Part shown: positions 59,101-64,000 of the stretch, one piece after another
Layout of the letters: every line of letters starts with the position of its first letter
Position numbering within the stretch: the first letter of the stretch is position 1
Source of the DNA: Lineus longissimus
Taxonomy: Eukaryota > Nemertea > Pilidiophora > Heteronemertea > Lineidae
Assembly: GCF_910592395.1 (NCBI RefSeq)
Contig: NC_088318.1
Coordinates: 14,382,349 to 14,446,348, forward strand
Direction: 5' to 3'
DNA length: 64,000 nt
Program-made: the position numbers and the translations under genes
The notes under the pieces: model-generated
What the model was told of the DNA's origin: nothing
Database searches by the model: none
Seen by the model: the letters and a program-made list of their open reading frames with translations, nothing else

Positions 59101-60764
59101 ATAACAATGCATCAGTTTTCATATGCACTTTTTGAATTATTATTTTTCTTGTCATTCACATCCGAATGCAGAGGAGAGATGGGATGAAGCTTGTAGAAAA
59201 AAACTGCATCCTATTTACCTTTTTCTTTTGTTAGGAAGCCTGAACCGGTACACCGGCCGTCAAGCCCATTTTTACAAAGTATAAGAACAACAGAAGTATA
59301 AGACGAAATTGCTCTGAATTTTTGTTCAGGGCCACTTGTATTTTCCATTTCATCCAACAACTTGTAAACATCTTGTTTAGCATGGGAGCACTTTGTAGAA
59401 ATCGTCTTTTACATCTCACAAGTGTTTCGATTTTTCCGGGGTTGCTAGAGGCACAAAGAAGATTGGCGGGGATAAGCATAAGCTGAGCTTTTTTCCAATA
59501 AGCGGCTGTTTTTCTGTGGGCAATCTCTAGGGGCATCTTTTCTAACAGTTCACTCGAAGTCGACTACCAAGGAAGATCAACTATAAACAAGTATTGTGTG
59601 CAATGGGACACAATATCCAATAATGCCAGGGAAGGGGACTGCGGGTTCCAATTGACATTTCTTAATTCTGATGAAATGTTCCCACATATCTTTTCCCGAT
59701 ATCTAACATGCAATAATTCTCTGAATCTGCAAAGCCGTAGGTCTCAGCCCCCAAGGACATCATTACCACATCAACCAGTAGAATAAAATAAAACTTCCGC
59801 GCTGCAATTCTGATTCAAACGCCGTTTCAGTCTTGCCACATTTCGTCTAGGGAGGATGTTTAGTATCCAAGAGCCAGAATACCCGTATGTGTCATGACCC
59901 GTATGTGTCATGGCGTCACTTGACAAAAACAAGCAGCACTTGAGAGGCACTTAATTCGATAAATATTATGATTATTTGCAGAAATATTTCACACTTCCAC
60001 TCGCGCGTGTTCCAGGAGGCATCACCTTGTCTCCAAGTGAGGAAAGCCATACAACTCTGCCAGAGGATGTTAACATTTATTTTTACCACAGGCACCGATG
60101 TGTAACATTGTGTTTACGCTAATTCTACATCATTTCTTTGCAATCTTTGAAATTCACAGCCTCGTTAGTGAAAGAAATGATGCTCTCTCGTTTATGATTG
60201 TGAACAGCCCCCCCAGCGGCCACTTAAAACTCCTCATCATAAACAATATCGCGATTCGGGTGGCAGGTATGATGAACGAGCACCTGATGCCATCAGACGT
60301 GATATAAAAGTAACGAAAATCCTCCTTGCCTCATGAAATCGGTTAAAAAGGCTCCTATTTTATATCTTTTTTAATTCTGGGTTTCTGTTTGGATTTTCCT
60401 TCAATAAATTTCAAGCTAAAAGTTAGTATGGCTGAGCTAATATGACCCAGGATGTCATTGAATGGTTTAATTTCAGATGGAACGCCCAAAATAAATTTAC
60501 CCATGCTCCTCACTGACGTCATTCTACATGTACTTGGTCGGGGTACCATGCTGCGGCTAGGGTGCTATAAATATATATACATGTAGTACGGCTGGCGACA
60601 TACACCTAACAAAATCAAAGATATCTCGAAAGATACGGCTTATTTTAGAGAAAAGAATTGAGGAGGTTCGTTAAATACTCAATCAAAGTACATGTAGATC
60701 TAACTGCGGAATATCTTGTTCCATATAGGCATATACTTGAAACCTCTGTTGTAATGCCATAGAG
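56157..60764. other. Downstream flank, no gene seen
   Basis: No exon is recognised. Minor structures are a 9-bp perfect inverted repeat GCCTTCGGG/CCCGAAGGC at 57015-57056, an 8-bp pair GGATATCA/TGATATCC at 58775-58811, two tandem copies of ACCCGTATGTGTCATG at about 59880-59911, and a CpG-rich patch at 58320-58500. A 101-codon minus-strand frame at 59231-59536 has no recognisable domain. Confidence 0.45.
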
Positions 60765-61220
60765 GTTGGGCTGCTGGTGCTAATGGTTGGCGACCGACAC
60801 GCGTGGGAAGAACCAAATCAGACTGCCAAGATTTTAAGATGAAAAGTGGTGAGAAATACACCTGAAAAGTGAAATAGATTTCACGCAAATAAGATGCTGT
60901 CAGTGCTACTTTTAAAGAGACATCCCTTTAACTCGGCTGCAAGTGCTCAGGACCGGCGACGGAAGCACGTGGGAAATTTGTACCTGGGAAAGTGGACAAT
61001 TACGACGATGTTAAGGGGAAATGAATTGAGGACAGCAGAAGTGATATTCGCAAGGATACTTTTCATAGCTTTTTAGCGAAATCTCAGTTGCACCTGAACA
61101 TGTGAGGGGCTGCTCCGAGTGGGGTGAATATTACCATAGAGTCACCTGCACCTCGGCTGCAAATGCTAAAGACTGGCGACAAACGCACGTGGGAAATTTG
61201 TACATGGAAAAGTTGACAAT
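60765..61220. repeat. Three diverged direct repeats
   Basis: Copies lie at about 60765-60810, 60933-61002 and 61152-61220. Each has a GGCTGC..GTGCT or GGCTGCAA.TGCT block, then GGCGAC, then an ACGCGTGGGAA or GCACGTGGGAAATTTGTAC block. The last two share more (to AAAGT.GACAAT). The CACGTG E-box is kept in copies two and three and is replaced by CGCGTG in copy one. Either an old duplicated regulatory block or a decayed repeat family is possible. Confidence 0.65.
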
Positions 61221-64000
61221 GATGCCCACGCCTCTGTCCCTTGAAATCTTTACGATTTACCTTCCACAATAAAAACACTCAAGGCCTAGCCAACTTGTCT
61301 TCAGCGACATTAGAGACAACTCTGGTGAAATTTCCTGAAGAGGTTGATTTACTTATGTACGCTGATAATTATAAGAACGCCAATTATATACATGTACATA
61401 AAAGAATGAACACTTGAGTCCCGCCTCGATGACTTTCGCCTCAAGAGTGCAGCCCATGATATCAAAATTGATATTCAGCCTCAGGTACAATCTTCCCACA
61501 CTATTTTGTCGCCGTTCATTTAAATTTCAGTGAGGTCACGGACCCAAGACTTTGGTGAGGTCAATTGTCTGATCTTCTTGGGAATGATATTCAACTTTTT
61601 CCGATATGACAGAATTTCGACTTTTCTAAGCTTTCCGTTCAATCTATACTGTGATCTGAGCCCGCCTGGTTGTCTACTTCCGGTGCATGACCTTCGGAAG
61701 TTTTTTTAGAATGTTTTTTGTACTCGACCCACAGAGATCGAATGCCTGAGTTTCTAGGTATCTCTTTAACCGAGTCAGACTGTTCCAACATAATTCCGAT
61801 ACTTAGCTTTTAATTCACAGCGTTACAAGATACGGTATGAAACTAAAACCGCCATCGAAGTCATTGGAACTTTCACTCGCTTCCCAATAACGTCACTCGC
61901 AGCAACTTCATCCGTTCGAGTGTTTGCTTAGTCGAAGTCAGGGTGATACCAGTGGTGAAACACGGGCTATATTGTCCCTACAAGCATTGCAACATCTTAG
62001 AGCTTATTTTACAACCTTGTTACCATCCTCCAGGACAGGAAATTGCAACGCTCGGCGAGAGTAACGAAGGGGAGATATTTGTTTACGGCGCAGAAACATG
62101 GATTCATTTCTTTGCCCGATTTTCATCAGTCGTACGCGGAACATGTTTGTGCAGCTCCCATGAAATCTGCACCGTCTTGAAAGGCGGCTTACCGGCCTGG
62201 TGTTCGCTGCTATTCTTTGTACCGACTCCGTAGGGAGTTGAAGATCATACGCGAAAGGATTGAGTAACTTTTTCCTGTTTTATTACATGCTATTATAAAG
62301 AATCGTTATTGCATTTTACAGCTGCAGGCGTAATACTTTCGTTTGATCAGCATTTTGTCCAACGAGGCTTTTTTATTACTTATTTCTTCATATATTGTGT
62401 ATTCTCTTTTAGTCCGTTCTGAACAAATATGATATTATTTTCAATATCATTTATCTAATGTTCATCGAAAAAGTACAACCAAATTAGCAGAAAACAAATT
62501 TATTCTCGTGGATATTCAAACTTCTTGTGACCGACGAGAACAATGAGCTAACTCATTTTATCTTTGATATAATCGTTAGGCATATTTCCAAAAGCAGATT
62601 TGACTGGAAATGTAGCCTGAAAACAGTGCCATGTGATTGGCTGACGCAGAATTTAGAACTTCTTATTGGACAATTCGATCGGAAATCTCACTGAAAATCA
62701 CTCAACGGTAAAAGGTGCATTATTTTGAAGCAAGGGTACCAGACTTTATCAATAAGGTTCATATCGACAGCTTATTCTAACTTTAGTTAACATAATTACA
62801 CTTTATATCCTTGATATCTTCCAAAACCTTAATCCATCTTCCAACATCGATGAGAAAACGTCACATTTTTTTCCCAGCCTCCTCCACGAAAGCTTCCAAA
62901 CCGCGTATTATATTTTATCCCTCATTCCCTCGGGAGATGCCCGCTTTTTAACTTCTTACGATGACGGCGGTATCGCCAATCGTCTTCATAGATTGCTCGC
63001 ATAACATCTCTTCAATAAAATCATATCAAATATTAACACGCCACATCAATGACTTTACAGTTCAACTAAGATAAAGTCGCCCTGTTTCCTTTTTCCGCGA
63101 CCTCTCTCCATCTTGTCTAACCAAACACTCGGCTAATTACGCCGGCACCTCGGGCCGAACTGACGATCGCAATATTGGCCATGTTAAGCTCTGTTTTCTG
63201 GCTCCGGGCTGCGAGAGTCGACGCCGAACCATTCGTAGGGACGTCGCAAATATATGAGAGGGTTTGTTTATCAGAATAACACAGAGTGTTGACTGACGCA
63301 ATGAAATGAGGAAGTACGGAGGCAAATTGATCGGGGAACGAGATTTTGAATCGTCTGCTTCAAACCGGAAGTTGTTGATGACCGTTTTGACAAGTACCAG
63401 TCTTGGATGTTGATTACCACACTTTACCTTAAATCATAAGTCGTCTCAGCAGTGTATATGACAGTTGGCGCTGAGAAGTCGGCATTACTCTCAGAAATTT
63501 TGAGACAACTGACAGAATCTGTTGTTTGGGTTTTTGTTGATGACCAAAGCGGCAACATCAAACAGTTCATTCACATCGTGAAGCGAGTGATTTCGAACTG
63601 AAAGAAAGAAATATTTCTAACAAAAAAGATGATCCACACCAGCGAATGCAATACATATACTTCGAATATTGTCAGCAAATGATTGCGGCCATTTTGAAAG
63701 GGCGCGTCACCGGAGTAGAAGAGTCAAGAAGATATGTAAATATTATCACAGGCGACAGTGTCAGGTAGATCAAACCGAGCAAAGTCCATATTTAGAATAC
63801 GGAATTGAAGAAATACTTCTATGAGGAGCCGCCTACGGTATTTCCCGAGCGGGTAAGATGAAGTACGAATCGGGGCGAAGTTGAGAGGGTGAATCGGGTT
63901 CTGAAGCATTAACAAAGAGATGAGGTTATGGTACGTTTGTTTGACCTTGTCTCGCAGGATATTAAGTGTTTGTAGAGGCGGTAATTATCAGACATAACAG
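61221..64000. other. Downstream flank, no gene seen
   Basis: No exon, RNA gene or clear repeat was recognised up to the end of the window. Open frames are 96 codons or fewer without known domains. No second Irx homeobox is present in the 10 kb downstream of the gene. Confidence 0.45.

Noticed and set aside
1-64000. Bacterial operons, phage or mobile defence systems
   Set aside because: No long adjacent ORFs or ribosome-binding sites; the only real gene has GT-AG introns and is a metazoan homeobox gene.

Overview
This is animal genomic DNA, not bacterial. The one gene I can support is a complete Iroquois-class (Irx) TALE homeobox gene on the + strand. It runs from a start codon at 23924 to a stop at 54210, in six coding exons that splice in frame to a 491-residue protein. 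All ten splice borders are GT...AG, and the exons carry the Irx landmarks in order: an N-terminal CCE...CSCQY motif, a Y/P-rich stretch, a 63-residue TALE homeodomain, an acidic tail, an IRO box and a conserved C-terminal end. Other open frames up to about 150 codons look like chance frames in moderately AT-rich DNA.

The organism is a bilaterian, probably an invertebrate. The protein keeps the ancestral N-terminal motif, and palindromic (ACATGT)n microsatellites are scattered through the window. A spiralian (mollusc, annelid, brachiopod or relative) is my best guess. Amphioxus or a hemichordate is not excluded. This is inference, because no search was possible.

Layout. Positions 1-23260 are a gene-free upstream flank with small repeats, two GC-rich patches and TAAT-rich stretches that look like enhancers. 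Positions 23260-23923 hold the probable promoter and 5' UTR. Exon 1 (23924-23998) is followed by a 6.7 kb intron 1. Exon 2 (30653-30874) is followed by a 15 kb intron 2 that holds most of the repeats, including a 42-bp minisatellite with two unit types. Exons 3 to 6 (45922-54210) lie closer together, and the homeobox is in exon 4. Intron 5 contains a short inverted-repeat element, probably a MITE, that begins 30 bp after the exon 5 donor. A candidate poly(A) signal lies at 55770. The rest, to 64000, is again gene-free and has a 12-bp minisatellite and a three-copy diverged duplication.

A single developmental transcription factor in long gene-free DNA fits the known organisation of Irx loci as genomic regulatory blocks. 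The findings most worth a second look are: a recursive-splice-like acceptor at exon 5, which is also phase-symmetric, so skipping it would remove the IRO box in frame; the MITE beside the exon 5 donor; the hairpin-rich GGTGCT cluster at 16 kb; the two-type 42-bp minisatellite; and candidate homeodomain-bound elements, including a 20-bp exact direct repeat in intron 4.
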